Assembly (NCBI RefSeq): GCF_030272615.1
Contig: NC_081412.1
Coordinates: forward strand, 539,549,835-539,611,834
DNA length: 62,000 nt
Origin: Cryptomeria japonica
Taxonomy: Eukaryota; Streptophyta; Pinopsida; Cupressales; Cupressaceae
Direction: 5' to 3'
How positions within the stretch are numbered: the stretch's first letter is position 1; each line of letters opens with the position of its first letter. Of the stretch, positions 34,543 through 45,755 are shown one piece after another. The notes beneath the pieces were generated by a model. That model saw only the letters and a list, made by a program, of their open reading frames with translations, was not told where the DNA came from and made no database searches. The position numbers and the translations under genes were made by a program.

Positions 34543-34713
34543 CACCTCCCAGGACAACAGGGTGCAAGGAGAATCAGGCCAAGGTGTAGAAAGATGCAGT
34601 TTTTGATGTCGTAAACAAGTTCCGGGGTCTCCATTCAGGTTCAACATTGTGCCACCATCATGAAGACCCAAATGCAATCGAAATTGCAAGTGTCACAATT
34701 TTACGATGCTACA

Positions 34714-34734
34714 TTTAGCCCCCACTTTAGCGGG
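34714..34734 (-). promoter_or_regulatory. Polypurine tract of inner element
   Basis: The minus strand reads CCCGCTAAAGTGGGGGCTAAA directly before the LTR TGT. The outer element has the matching tract at 42220-42240 (CCTCTAAAGTGGGGGCTCAA). Confidence 0.8.
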
Positions 34735-35466
34735 AGTATAAGCATACGCCCATACTTCTGGTAAAGTATAAGGAAATAACATTGAAATACTTTCACCACG
34801 TCAAGGAGGAAAGATACACCAAGCCCCCAATGGACTAAGGATCTTATGACTTCGATTGACAAAGTAAAAGGGAAGACCATGAGGGAGAACCATGACTGAT
34901 AGTAGTACGGTTCCCTCACTATGAGTCATGCAAGAAAAATACCAAAAATTTTCAAGGCAAAGCTAAGTTCGCCAATAAATTTTTAAGTATCCTGAAGAGA
35001 TATGGATGGAGTCTATGCCCCCTATGTTAAAGTGATTGCACACGCCTCATCGGGGGTGATTTCTTTAAGGTAGTGATACACATAAGAAATGAGAAGGGAA
35101 AGGAGCATGTTATCACAAAGATTTAGCCCCCAAGTGTGAGATAAACCCAAGGATAATAGACACAAAACACAAAGAACGAGGTGAATTCACTTTCCTCAGG
35201 GTCAGTATGTTGTATGATAATTCATATATATCATATGTATATATGCATAATTGTTCTTCATTCCCCAATCAAGGAAGGTCACCTAGAATAAGGGAACACA
35301 TGTGTCTTTTGAGTCAACATGAGAGAGACCAAAAGAGATCTCAATGCTTTGCATCGTCCTCAAGTAGACAACACTAAGGACAACAAATAGAAGAATGGGA
35401 ATAACACATAGAAGAAGTAACAAAAGAGATCAAGAGAGGAGGAGAGAATCTGCTATGCTAATGAAA
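34735..35466 (-). other. Inner element, non-coding 3' interior
   Basis: No coding signal. It lies between the end of the gag-pro frame and the PPT, where an autonomous gypsy element would have RT, RNase H and integrase. Confidence 0.7.
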
Positions 35467-38400
35467 CTAGTCTAGCATGTCATCCACCCCCCGATCTTGT
35501 TGATCAATATTTCGAGATGGCAGGAAACACGCTAGAGGAGGAACATCCAACATAGCAAATGGAGCTATCACAAGATCCAAACAAGGGCTATGTTCATGTT
35601 CCAAGCCACGTTGTTCTTGTCTAGGAGCTAGGATAAGTGCTTTAGAAAATTTGTTAGATAAATGGTTATCAATAACATATTCATATTCACTATCAGAAGT
35701 GAGAGAAGTAACATTTTCATCATGAATAACATTTTCATCTAGATCATCATCAAGATTTATAAAAATAGGATCCTTAACTTGCACAGGATCAAAACCATCA
35801 TGCATCTTATGCTTAGGAGATTTTGGCTCAATTTTCGGCTGAGGAGAAAATGGAATAATACTAGCTGAAGGTGTTTTTGGGGATTGCAAAGTTTGAGAAG
35901 TAGCTACACGAGCTCTAAGATGACGCTTTCTTCGGCGTTCATGCGCAGAACGATTTCGTCTAGTCTTAGTAGGAAGTTTAGAAGATTGAGGAGGAGGAAT
36001 TTTCTCATCCTTATCACTTGGGTGTTTAGGTTGTGGTCTCTTAGGTTGGGTAATAGGAGAAGAGGAAGGTCTCTTCTCTTTATAAGAGGAAGGAGGAGGA
36101 ACTACTCCATATAAATGAGGAATATCTGGTTTAGGAAGGAGACCAAGTCCATCATGATGAGGAGGTATAGGTCTACTTTTAGAAAGTTTATTAGACATAG
36201 ACATAGTCACATCCATAGGAATGGGTTGGGAATCTTCTTGAGGAAAGACATTAGTTTTATCTTTCAAAGGAAGAACTTCCTTCTCAAGAACGATAGGAAT
36301 ATCAAGTTTGGGTGTTCGAGGTTCACTTAGAGATAGGATCATATCTTGTTTCTACTTTTGATAAGATTTGAAAATATGATCACTTCGCGGTGGAAGAGAT
36401 TGGAATTGTTTAGACCAAAAATAATCAATAGGAACGCTAGAAGTTCTTTCAGCTGGTTTAAAGAGACTATGATTGACAGTAACAACTTCACCATTATAGG
36501 GAAATTTCAAACACTTGTGAATAGGAGAAGCAATAGCTTTCATGGAATATAGCCAAGGATAGCCTAGCTTCACACGAAATTGTTTGGATGATGGAATAAT
36601 AGCAAAGCTCACATCAAGGGATTTGTTATGGACCTCAATAGGTAATGTAATAGAACCAATTGTAGGAGAAGAAAACGCATCAAATAATTTCACAACCACA
36701 TTTGTTTTGTCATAGATCACTTGATTCAATTGCAAAGTAAAAAGAAATTCTTTAGTAATGACATTAACCATGCAAGAAGGATCAATAAGCACTACACGAC
36801 AAGGTGTATTCTTGACTTTTGCAACTATATATAAAGGACCATCAGGTGCCCTGATAGTTTCACTGGAATCAAATGTGAGCGAAGGTTCTTTAGGGATTTT
36901 CTGCTACTCTACAAAGTTAATCACATTCGGAGTCATAGACACAAGACCATTAGGTGAGAAAGAGGAATCATTAGTCTCAATCACATTAGAGGTATGAGAA
37001 GGTAATGGATCAGTAAAAATCTTAAGATTTTGGTTAGGAAGAGCTACAGATGTGTTGCCTTTATCATTCACACCTGAAATGGAGATAGTATTATTATCAA
37101 TCAAATCTTGAATTTTACCCTTTAAAGAAAAACATTTTTTAGTATCATGCCCATGTTGACGATGAAATTGACAAAAAGATTTGTTATCAAAATAGGGTGA
37201 ATTAATCTTTGCAAGATCTATTTGGTTTATAGGAGGGAGAGTAAGCACATTTTGTTCCAATAACTTATTCATAATACTATGCAATGATTCATTCAAAGGA
37301 GTAAACTTTCTTTCTTTCTTGAAATACTTAGAAATAGGTGGCACACCTGATGCTGCATTCACATTGTTGTTGATGATGTTTTCATTGAACTTAATGAACC
37401 CTCTATTCGGTTTATTCTTCCCAAATGGTTGTTGACTACTATCACCCTTATCACTTGGAGCCATAGGATTCGCTTGTTCCATTTGACTCACAGTCAGTTG
37501 ATAATTGTGAAGAGTTGCACACAAGTGTTGGAAAGAAGTAAACTCAGAAAACAGAAGTTTTTCTCTAATATCTTTTTGTAAATTAGAAATAAAGATTCTT
37601 TGAATATCATTGTCAGGTACTGGAAAAGAAATTTGAGCACACAAATGCTTATATCTACCAATGAAATTAGTCACTTTTTCTTTAACACCTTGTTTACAAT
37701 GCATTAAATCAATCAAAGTAACTCAGGACTTATATTGTTTTGAAATTGTTGAATTAAAGCATTTGCAAGTTGTTGGAAAGAAGTAATAGATAGGGAGGCA
37801 ATGAGCAATATCATTGTAAAGCCTTATCTCTTAATGTTCTAGTAAACAGTTTTGCAAGCAACCTTTGGTCATGAGCAAAATCGGTACATATTGTTTGAAA
37901 GGTCTTAACATGTGTTAGAGGATCACCTTTACCATTATAAAGCTCCAACTACGGGATTTCAACATGCTTAGGGGGGATAGCTCAAACAATGTCAAGAGAA
38001 AGTGGACTCGCAACATCAAATGTGGGCACACTAAACTTAGATTGATTCATAGAAGCAATTTGTTGCTGTAAAGAAGAGACAGTTTGTGCAAGATTGTTAA
38101 TGGTCGCTTCAGTCAAAGAGTTCATATTAGATGTGTTAGATTGTGATGGAGGTATTATGTTATTGAAAGAAGGTATTGATTGAGAGTAAGGTGGTGGGAC
38201 ACTATGATAGTTAGTCATAGGAGATTATTGGAAAAAAGGAGCACTACAAGGAGGAATGGAATGGTTGAATGAATTGCCCCCTTGCGTCATGTTCATTTGT
38301 GGAGATGTAATAGGGACACTCATTGAAGGAATGAATGAAGAAGTCGGATTGAATGAAGGAAGAGGGTTGATTGAAGAAGAAGGATTGCCCCCATGACTGG

Positions 38401-39064
38401 TGATCATAGGTGGAATGTTTTTTATTGAAGTAGTCATTATGTTTGATGTAAAAGTAGGTATACTAGCAATAGAAGTTGTCAAAGGGATAGAATGATTGAC
38501 TTGAGTAGGAGGTTGTGTATAACCTAAAGTTTTAGCACAACTCTTCATGGGCATCACATTCGAATCCATGATGTGTGCAATACTACGCAAAATATCAATT
38601 CCATTCTTATCACTTTGAACCATATGTTTTAGACCCTCAATTAATGAAAGAGCTTGACTATCGGGGTATTCTTGAGACATCCATTGCTAAAAATCATCAA
38701 ATTGGTTATCCAATTTCAAAAGTTGTTCTACAGAAACCTCATGGAGAGCTTCTTCATCATTAAGAGGATTAGAGGAATTACCCATATCCTCGTTAAAAAG
38801 GCCATTCAAATTAGGTTCCATCTCCTCGGTAATTAAACCTTGGAAAGACTTAATTCTAAGGCTTCGTCTAACGGGAATAGTGTACAAGTAGGGCTTATTG
38901 TTGTAAAACTCATGTACTAGAGAGGGAGAGAAGATTTTGAATTTTGAAAAATAAAGTTGGCAAACTTGAAGAATGATATAATGATTATCCAATTTGAACT
39001 TTGTGAAAGAAGAGGGAAACACAACTTCCAAGAAAGGTAGGCACAATTGAAAAATTAGGGCCAA
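35467..39064 (-). pseudogene. Gag-protease-linker polyprotein of the inner element
   Basis: A single minus-strand frame with several stops and one frameshift (37716-37982) would give about 1200 residues. The N-terminal part (39064-37982) is Ser/Pro/Asn-rich and ends in a coiled-coil-like NNLAQTVSSLQQQIASMNQ. A Retrotrans_gag-like domain follows (about 37960-37480: LELYNGKGDPLTHVKTFQTI, LFTRTLRDKALQ, LMHCKQGVKEKVTNFIGRYK). Next is a Cys-His block FCQFHRQHGHDTKKC (37190-37130), the variant knuckle of plant gypsy gags. The protease-like region (36850-36352) has VVLIDPSCMVNVITKEFLF and LGYPWLYSMKAIASPIHKCL but lacks a D[ST]G triad, with DPS instead. A basic, proline-rich linker follows (36342-35467; RRNRSAHERRRKRHLRAR). 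The frame then stops with no RT. Confidence 0.85.
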
Positions 39065-39232
39065 GCGGGGTAGCTCTTAATTTTAATTGTTATCTTGAAA
39101 ATTGAAACCTTGAATTTTGAATTTATTTTCGAATTTAGAGGTAGAAAATTTCAATAAAATCAGCCAATCTCCTAGATTTAAGCTGTTAAATGAAATCATG
39201 ACAATCTCCCAAAATTTCAAAAAAAATGTCGG

Positions 39233-39262
39233 GGACCGTGGCGAACGGAGTGCTCACGGTCC
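39233..39262. other. Leader hairpin 1
   Basis: GGACCGTG and CACGGTCC are perfect 8-base complements around a 14-base loop. Confidence 0.7.
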
Positions 39263-39855
39263 TTGCAACTTTCTTTGAAATTTTCAGGGATGAAGGTTAT
39301 GATGATTTTAAAGCTAATCTAAAAAAATTGAGTGATTTTATGATCTGTAGATAGGCCAAATTAAAGTTGCAACCTCAAAATTGAATCCTAACAAGATTGT
39401 TGAAAAATGCAAAATTTGAATTTTGAAAAAGAGAGGGAAACTGAAATTTTGAATTTTATGATTTTAGAGGGAATACTAAAAGCAATGCAAGCTTTGAAAT
39501 TTAAAAGTTGACTCAATTTCGTGCAGAATTCAATTCTGAAAGCGGAAATCAAAGTTGTTGCAATTAAACACTTAATTTCAAAAGTCACAAATTGCAAAAA
39601 TTTGAATAAAGCACTGAAACTTTGAATGAATGCCAACACACTTTTCAGATTTAGGACAGTAAGAAACACAATTTTGACACAAAATTTCAATTTCAACAAT
39701 TTTTGAATGATTAGAAGCCTTAATCCAAGCAATCACTAGACCAACTTTGACTTTAATTTTGAAAGTGTTAGAATTGATGAAATCAGCCAAGATTCTGGAT
39801 TCTAGCAGAAAAATATAGTAAGATCTAGCTCCCGAAATTTCAGAAAAAATGTCGG

Positions 39856-39885
39856 GGACAATGGCGCTTGGGGTGCACACGGTCC
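39856..39885. other. Leader hairpin 2
   Basis: GGACAATG ... CACGGTCC is the same module as 39233-39262, with two stem mismatches. Confidence 0.55.
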
Positions 39886-40267
39886 TCGCAACTTTTTTCA
39901 AACTTTTCAAGGATGAAAGATATTGAGATTTTGTTGTGGAATCCAAAGTTACAGCCGATTTGGAGGTGTTCTGATCAGTGAAACCATTGGTCAAAGGTTG
40001 AATCAAGAGGGTTTAAAAATTAGGGTTTTGACACTTAACCACTTAATTTTCAGAATTAAAGCACAAATATGAATTGATAATTTGCAATAGAAGGGTAGAT
40101 CTGAAACAAGCATTAACAATTAAACATTTCACAAGCTCAATTACTAAAAAGAAAATTTAGGGTTTTTATGCAATTAACCTCTAAAATTTGCAAAAGATCA
40201 AACATGCAAATGTAATCAAGGAAGCCAATTTTTTAGATCTAACCATGAATAATCAGAATTGGGATAT

Positions 40268-40285
40268 TTCACGTCGGGTTCACCA
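40268..40285 (-). promoter_or_regulatory. Primer binding site matching tRNA-Trp
   Basis: The plus strand TTCACGTCGGGTTCACCA equals, from memory, the last 18 bases (with CCA) of plant tRNA-Trp(CCA). It is separated from the 5' LTR by AGA. It therefore works as the minus-strand primer site of this minus-strand element. Confidence 0.8.
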
Positions 40286-40648
40286 AGATGTAAAGTGGAA
40301 AATCGAACCCTAGGTGTTCCCCCCACTCCAAGGAGAGAGAAAGGAGGTCACTAGGGTTGACGGTTTTCACTTAGGAGGGACTTTACATTCAAAAGAGGGG
40401 TTGAAACTCACAAGATCCAATCCCACACAATGCAAGATTGAATTCTAAATGAGTTTCAAGGGTTGAGACAGCAAGGATACCCTCTTTTGTAAAGAATGTA
40501 GATAGAAGGATTGAACTAGGAGTGTATGTGAAAGTAATAAAGATTCACTTGTAGATGGAGATAGAGACACAGGATGAACCTACGGACCTGAAATTAGCAG
40601 TAAAATGTTGAGACGATGTTGTCCTGCAAGTTTGAACGAAAGTTGACG

Positions 40649-40678
40649 GGACGATGGCGCCTGGGGTGCACACGGTCC
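40649..40678. other. U5 hairpin of the inner element (5' LTR)
   Basis: GGACGATG ... CACGGTCC, a copy of 33790-33819. Confidence 0.5.
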
Positions 40679-41281
40679 TCCGAAAAATCCGTAAAACGAA
40701 GGGGGATCTATTCGTCTCTGCACAAGGATTCCAGGTCTTCAATTATAGTCGCGTACCTACAACCTACACACAGAAAAGAGAGGACGATTGGGGGGTTAGG
40801 GATTAGGGGTTTGCCTTCAGGTCAAACCCCAGTTTTGGAATTAACCAAGAAATGAGAATGTTGTAAATGTAAATGTTTGTAATGTAATCAAGTACTGATA
40901 CCTTGTTGTAAGAATGTTTGTATTCTTACATGCGAAGGTGTAATGATGTTGTATGTTGTATGTTGTAGGTGATCTCCTCTTCAATGGTTGAATCCTTGTC
41001 TTGAATGCAACACCTAGCCTTGAATGGAGACCTAGAATGCTCAATTACTTGAAGGAATGCTTGAATGCTTGAATGTTTGAATGTTTGCCTATAGCTTCCG
41101 CCTCTTGCACACATCTTTTTTTTTCTCCTTTTTCGTGAGGGGAAATGTAGTTTATATACTTGTCAATTAGGGTTAGGAGACTGATTTTTCTGACCTTAGG
41201 CCGACCTAGGAACATTATTTTCCAAATTGCAAACTTGAAGACCCGATGCCCAACAAGAGACCAGGCCCAAAATAGGGCTAG

Positions 41282-41401
41282 GGACCAGGGCGCTGGGCAC
41301 CATGGTCCTAAGGGACTAGGGCGCTAGGCACCATGGTCGTGAGGGACCAGGGCGTTAGGCGCAATGGTCCTGAAGGACCAAGGCACTGGGCGCCATGGTC
41401 C
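41282..41401. repeat. Palindrome array in the inner 5' LTR
   Basis: Counterpart of 34423-34542, with the same four 27-bp units and 31-bp period but more mismatches. It again lies about 120 bp upstream of the TATA box near 41151-41162. Confidence 0.88.
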
Positions 41402-41572
41402 CACCTCCCAGGATAGCAGGGTGCAAGGAGAATCAGGCCAAGGTGCAGAAAGATGCAGTTTTTGATGTTGTAAACAAGTTTCGGGGTCTCCATTCAGGTT
41501 CAACATTGCACCACCATCGTGAAGACCCAAATGCAGTCAAAATTGCAAGTGTCACAATTTTACGATGCTATA

Positions 41573-41577
41573 ATTTG
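41573..41577. repeat. Target duplication of inner element, right (ATTTG)
   Basis: Identical to 33425-33429. Confidence 0.92.
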
Positions 41578-41832
41578 CAACTTGTTGATGATGATTTATT
41601 TGCTTCTTGAATGTAATCACAAGTGTTTCAAGGAATGGAATGTAACATGACAAAACCCTAAGACACATACATACTTGCAAATGAATGTTGAAATATTGCT
41701 CCAATGGATGAATGGAGAATACTTGAATACTTGAATGCTTGATGATGTATATCTTCGCCTATGCTTGCTTATGACCCACTTCATTTGAAATTCACCTCAC
41801 ATTCCTCCTTATGAAAATGAGAAAAATAACTC

Positions 41833-41842
41833 CCTTTTATAC
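41833..41842 (-). promoter_or_regulatory. Outer LTR TATA box
   Basis: The minus strand reads GTATAAAAGG, about 110 bp from the nearest palindrome. That spacing is the same as in the inner LTR. Confidence 0.55.
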
Positions 41843-41954
41843 ATGCATTTTGAAGATTAATTCATCTCATAAAAGGCTGACATTGGGGATTTTTAGGATC
41901 CCGAAGTGAAGATAGGACTGGGGGGACCTATCTTGGGGTCACCCTAAGAGGGTG

Positions 41955-42046
41955 GGATAGGGGCACCATGCCCCTATCCAAGGGGGAAATGGGAACCATG
42001 CCATGCCCCTATCTTAGGGGGGACAAGGGCACCACTCCCTTGTCCC
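41955..42046. repeat. Palindromes of the outer LTR U3, unrelated in sequence to the inner ones
   Basis: At 41955-41979, GGATAGGGGCA and TGCCCCTATCC form a perfect 11-bp stem with a CCA loop. At 42020-42046, GGGACAAGGG and CCCTTGTCCC form a perfect 10-bp stem with a 7-base loop. A looser GCCCCTATCTTAGGGGG palindrome lies between them. Confidence 0.9.
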
Positions 42047-42929
42047 GTTTTATCTTGGGGCCTAGACAAGGTCCTAAGGGTACCTCAGGGCTCAAAGAGG
42101 AAGGGGACAAGGGGTGAAAATGCAAAAAGGGGTCAAGGATAGGGAGGAGGATGTCATCATCAAGGTGAGGACCTAAAATATAGTTAAAATTGAAGGAGGC
42201 ACAATTTTATGACACTACATTGAGCCCCCACTTTAGAGGGAGTATGGCTTACACCACTACTACTGGCAAAGTAGAAGAAGAGAGAGATGAAGATGAGAGA
42301 TGCTGAGAAATACCACAAGGAGTGTAAGATGTCACTAATATTGGATAACAAAAGCCCCCAATCCTAGGATCTTAACTCACTCAAACATATGCAAGATCAC
42401 ACAAAACAAAAAAGAACAAGACTCACAAAACAAAATCAAAGCACAAAAGACACACAACAAGACAAGACACAAGATGACAAACCAACTAGCTGAAGAGACC
42501 GTGATACTCAGATATCTCAAAAACTAATCAGGACACAAAGACCAATGCCATCACATAAACACAAGCAATCACATAAAAGAGAAAAGCTGACATCATCCAT
42601 GAACAATCAATTAAAAAACTATGGGTTCATGAGAGAAAGAAGAGAGAGGGCATGAATACACACTTTGGTGATCCATGAGAAGAAAGGCTAACAAGAGAGA
42701 AACCATGGACATCTTTCCCCTAAAACTAGGTGATCCATGGAGAGAAGGACATGGAAATAGAGCCCCCAGAACCTATCTGGGTGATCTATGTAAGGGAGGA
42801 GAGTGAAAAACACTGTTAGTTCTACTCAACCTCAAGTGCGTGTATGCAAGTGAGGTTCAAAGCACCTCATAGAAGTCCATGCCTAAGTACGCTACCTATA
42901 TAAGATGTATAGTACAAGTGTCAAGAAAG

Positions 42930-43175
42930 GCATGATATCTCGCTCTAAGAGTCTATGCTCTGGTTCCGAGAATAATCACCCTACAAAAAGTGGCATCATA
43001 TTTCTCTAAGAGTATGTGCTCTGGTTCCAAGAATGACCCACTTTACAAGAGAAAAGTGATGACATCTTTCTCTAAGAGGCTACCCTCTAGTTCCAAGAAT
43101 GTCCCACTGTACAAGAAAAGTGATGACATCTTGCTCTAAGAGGCTTCCCTCTAGTTCCAAGAATGTCCCACTATA
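42930..43175. repeat. Tandem repeat, about 62-bp unit, four copies
   Basis: Each copy contains TCTCTAAGAG..T..CTCT.GTTCCAAGAAT followed by a CCCAC..TACAA segment. Copies start near 42932, 43007, 43069 and 43129. Confidence 0.8.
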
Positions 43176-43789
43176 TAATGCATGAGAGAAGTATAGTACA
43201 AAGGAGCAGTGTGGGTGCCTCTCCCTTAAGATGTCAACATAGACTAATGTTGATATCTTAAGTAAATAAGAACAAGGATACCTACCTTCATCACAAAGAA
43301 GATATCAGTTATGCAACAATGCCATAAATCCAAGCAAGAGAGGGAACACTCTTCAAGCAAGGATAAGATAGTTGAACAGAGATATCTTGTTGTAAGTGTA
43401 AAGGTTATCCTTGGAGGAGAAGAGATATTTGTTCAAAAGACATCTACCCCCAAGAGGAGTTGTCTTAGAAAAATATAACATCTTCTATAATGAAGCACCC
43501 AAGAGAACAATAATTCAATCCTTCCTCCTATTGCTAGGTGAAAGGGATTCTTGATGAAGGATGACTCACGCTTAGCCTAAAGAGGGATGGGTGAATTTAT
43601 CATAGATGTGAATTACCAAGTGGAAAAGATGTTATAATCAAGGACTTACACCTCTTGTATAAGAGAGAATCCTTGAGCAAACAACCAACAATTTTGCATA
43701 GGTAAGGACATCAAGAAATAAAGCTCACACCATCCACACAGTAGGGAAAAGTGGATCCTTAGAGAAATAGAGAGGGAGAGAGATCATTG

Positions 43790-44310
43790 CCCCACAAGTG
43801 TAGGATAATGAGAATAATTACACAACTTCTAGAGAGATATTACTCATAAAAGATGTACCATTTCAAGTAGGGAATACATCATAATCAAGGAATAGACATG
43901 CACTCGCATGAAGGATAACTCCATTCAAGAAAGAAAATCAAGTTAAGAATAACACAATAGAAGAGGTAATTTTAAAAGAGAGAGAAAGAAGAAGAAAGTA
44001 CACAAAGTTTCTCTAAATAGATTATTCATAATAGACATACCATTTCAAGTAAGGAGAAGATCCCACTCACGGAACAAATGTACGCTCGCATGAAGGAATA
44101 ATCCATGCCAGAAAGGACATCAAGTTAGTAATAACACAATATAAGAGGTAATTGTCAAAGAGAGAGAAAGAAGAAGAAGGTTCACAAAGGTTCTCTAAGT
44201 AGAGATTATTCATAATAGACATATCATTTCAAGCAAGGAGAAGATCCCACTCACATAACAGACATGCGCTTGCAGGAAGGAATACTCCATTCCCAAAAGG
44301 ACATCAAGTT
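43790..44310. repeat. Tandem repeat, about 178-bp unit, roughly three copies
   Basis: Landmarks recur in order: TTATTCATAATAGACATACC, TTTCAAGTA.GGA, GCGC/CTCGCATGAAGGA and CATCAAGTTA..AATAACAC, near 43850-43950, 44020-44130 and 44205-44300. Confidence 0.78.
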
Positions 44311-44560
44311 TATGAATAATGTACTCCATAAACAAAATAGTGAAACCTTAGGAAGAAAAAAAAAAGGAATATTTTTGGCCCCCAATCATAGAGGCAAGAA
44401 CAAATAGACTATCACGTTTCTTACTAAGTATGATTGCACCTAAAATTGTACCACCATGAATGACAAGGAGCCCCCAATAGGTAGGCTAACTATGTCACAT
44501 AGTGAGGAGCAACATAATAGGAACTTGAATGTTATTTTAAATGATCATGATGAGTATGCC

Positions 44561-45755
44561 ATTAATTATCAGATTTTATTTCTAACATGCCGAAAACAAT
44601 GAAATGTTGTATTTGTGTTTTTAAAGCTTGACACTCATTAGTAGAATGGCCATGGGTTTGATGATATTGACAAAAAGAAGAAATCTGGGAATGTTGTTTA
44701 TGTTTTTTTTTTCATTTAGGACAAAGAGGATATATCAATTTGGAATTTAGAAGATTGGTAAACACATGTTATTTTTCCAATTCAAAATTAGAATTAGAAG
44801 GTGTGGATTTATAGGACAATGGAGAAGAAGATGCGAACAGAGGAAAGTGTGATTTCTTATGACTTTGTCACTCATATTCAAGCATTTTTCCATTGCATCA
44901 TCCATGTGTATGTTTAAAAGAAGGTTAACTCTTAGGGAGAATGGGATTGCAATTTAAAGAGGCCCAATCAATTTCAAGATTTGTGTTAAGAGAAAATTTT
45001 GGATTATGAAATTCAGGCATCTTAGACTTTCTAGGAAAGGTAGGAGTGAAATCTAAGGAGCCCCAATCATCCTCTAAGAGTTCTTCTTTAGGAACTTCTT
45101 TGGTAGGAGATGGGGTATTTGAGTGAATTGAAGAGAGGATTTTAGGAACTAAGAAAGGATATGATGCTTCACTTATGTTCTCATCAATTACCTCATTAGT
45201 ATATGCGTAAGGCACAACATGATAATCAGGAAGAATTTTTGGTTTCCTAGGAACATGAATGGAGTTGATTTGATGTTTGTTAGGCTCTTTATTTTTGGGA
45301 GAGAGCATTATGATGAGAAATAATATCATCCTCTTGTTCTAAGGTATCTTTATGTTCAAGACACTCATTGGAAAAAGGACTATCATATGTAATTAATGCT
45401 TCATCTTTAAAGGGAATATCATGAAAAGAAGGTATGGTATCACTAAGATAAGTAGCCATAATATCATCCTCTTGCACCAAATAATCCTTATGAGGGAGAT
45501 ACGTTTAGGAGAAGAAGGAACACAAATATCTAAAGATTCATGTTTAGGAGGGAGATCTTTCAAAGAAGTGTCCATATTCCCTTTTTTCACCAATGTGCCC
45601 TCATTAATGAGATCAATTTTGGGAGAAGCTAAGTCATAGCTATGAATGAAAGGGAGAACAAAAATATCATCATATGCATGAAAGGGAACATCATGAACAT
45701 ATTTAATGTAATTTGAAATTGAATTAGAAAAATAAAATAAGAACTCCATATTCAT
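44561..45755 (-). pseudogene. Gag-like remnant of the outer element
   Basis: Minus-strand frames at 45755-45393, 45480-45289 and 45329-44925 are acidic/Pro/Ser-rich (EELLEDDWGSLDFTPTFPRK) without a recognised domain. Further on, the minus strand near 44690-44600 reads FCQYHQTHGHSTNECQALK, the same Cys-His block as in the inner gag. This ties the two elements to one family and shows the coding order has been scrambled or deleted. The central gag domain, protease, RT and integrase are not seen. Confidence 0.6.

Larger units (their letters stand above)
33430..34713 (-). repeat. Inner element 3' LTR (1284 bp)
   Basis: Plus-strand ends TGTAAAG and GCTACA. On the minus strand the order is U3 (palindrome array 34542-34423), TATA (34302-34291), then R/U5 with the 33790-33819 hairpin. 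Confidence 0.92.
39065..40267 (-). other. Leader region of inner element
   Basis: About 1.2 kb between primer site and gag with no convincing ORF. It holds two copies of an A-rich-plus-hairpin module (39220-39300 and 39840-39920), each containing a GGAC..GGTCC stem followed by TTTTCA.GGATGAA. Confidence 0.7.
33430..41572 (-). mobile_element. Inner gag-only LTR element (TR-GAG type), nested in an LTR of its relative
   Basis: It spans 8143 bp with two LTRs of exactly 1284 bp (33430-34713 and 40289-41572) and a perfect ATTTG duplication. On the minus strand it has a tRNA-Trp primer site, a long leader with hairpins, one gag-protease-linker reading frame (39064-35467, with stops and a frameshift), and a polypurine tract at the 3' LTR. 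No RT, RNase H or integrase is present, and the 0.75 kb between the last frame and the PPT has no coding signal. It must have moved with enzymes from a related autonomous element. The LTRs differ by only a few per cent by eye, so it is younger than the outer copy. Confidence 0.9.
40289..41572 (-). repeat. Inner element 5' LTR (1284 bp)
   Basis: Same length as the left copy. The terminal CTACA has become CTATA. It is followed by ATTTG (41573-41577). Confidence 0.92.
41578..42219 (-). repeat. Outer element 3' LTR, second part
   Basis: Continues the LTR begun at 32838 and ends ATGACACTACA. A TATA motif on the minus strand (GTATAAAAGG) lies at 41833-41842. Two strong palindromes lie upstream of it at 41955-42046. 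Confidence 0.85.
42220..44560 (-). other. Outer element, non-coding 3' interior
   Basis: It starts with the PPT (42220-42240). It is purine-rich and without genes, and it contains two tandem-repeat blocks (42930-43175 and 43790-44310). Confidence 0.7.

Noticed and set aside
34449-34689. Minus-strand frames with repeated PGPSGPW-like residues
   Set aside because: They are the palindrome array of the LTR read as protein. The same happens at 41308-41530.
35884-36552. Plus-strand basic frames
   Set aside because: They are shadows of the gag-linker coding region on the minus strand.
40268-40285. Possible tRNA-Trp gene
   Set aside because: Only the last 18 bases match. The position next to the LTR shows it is a primer binding site.
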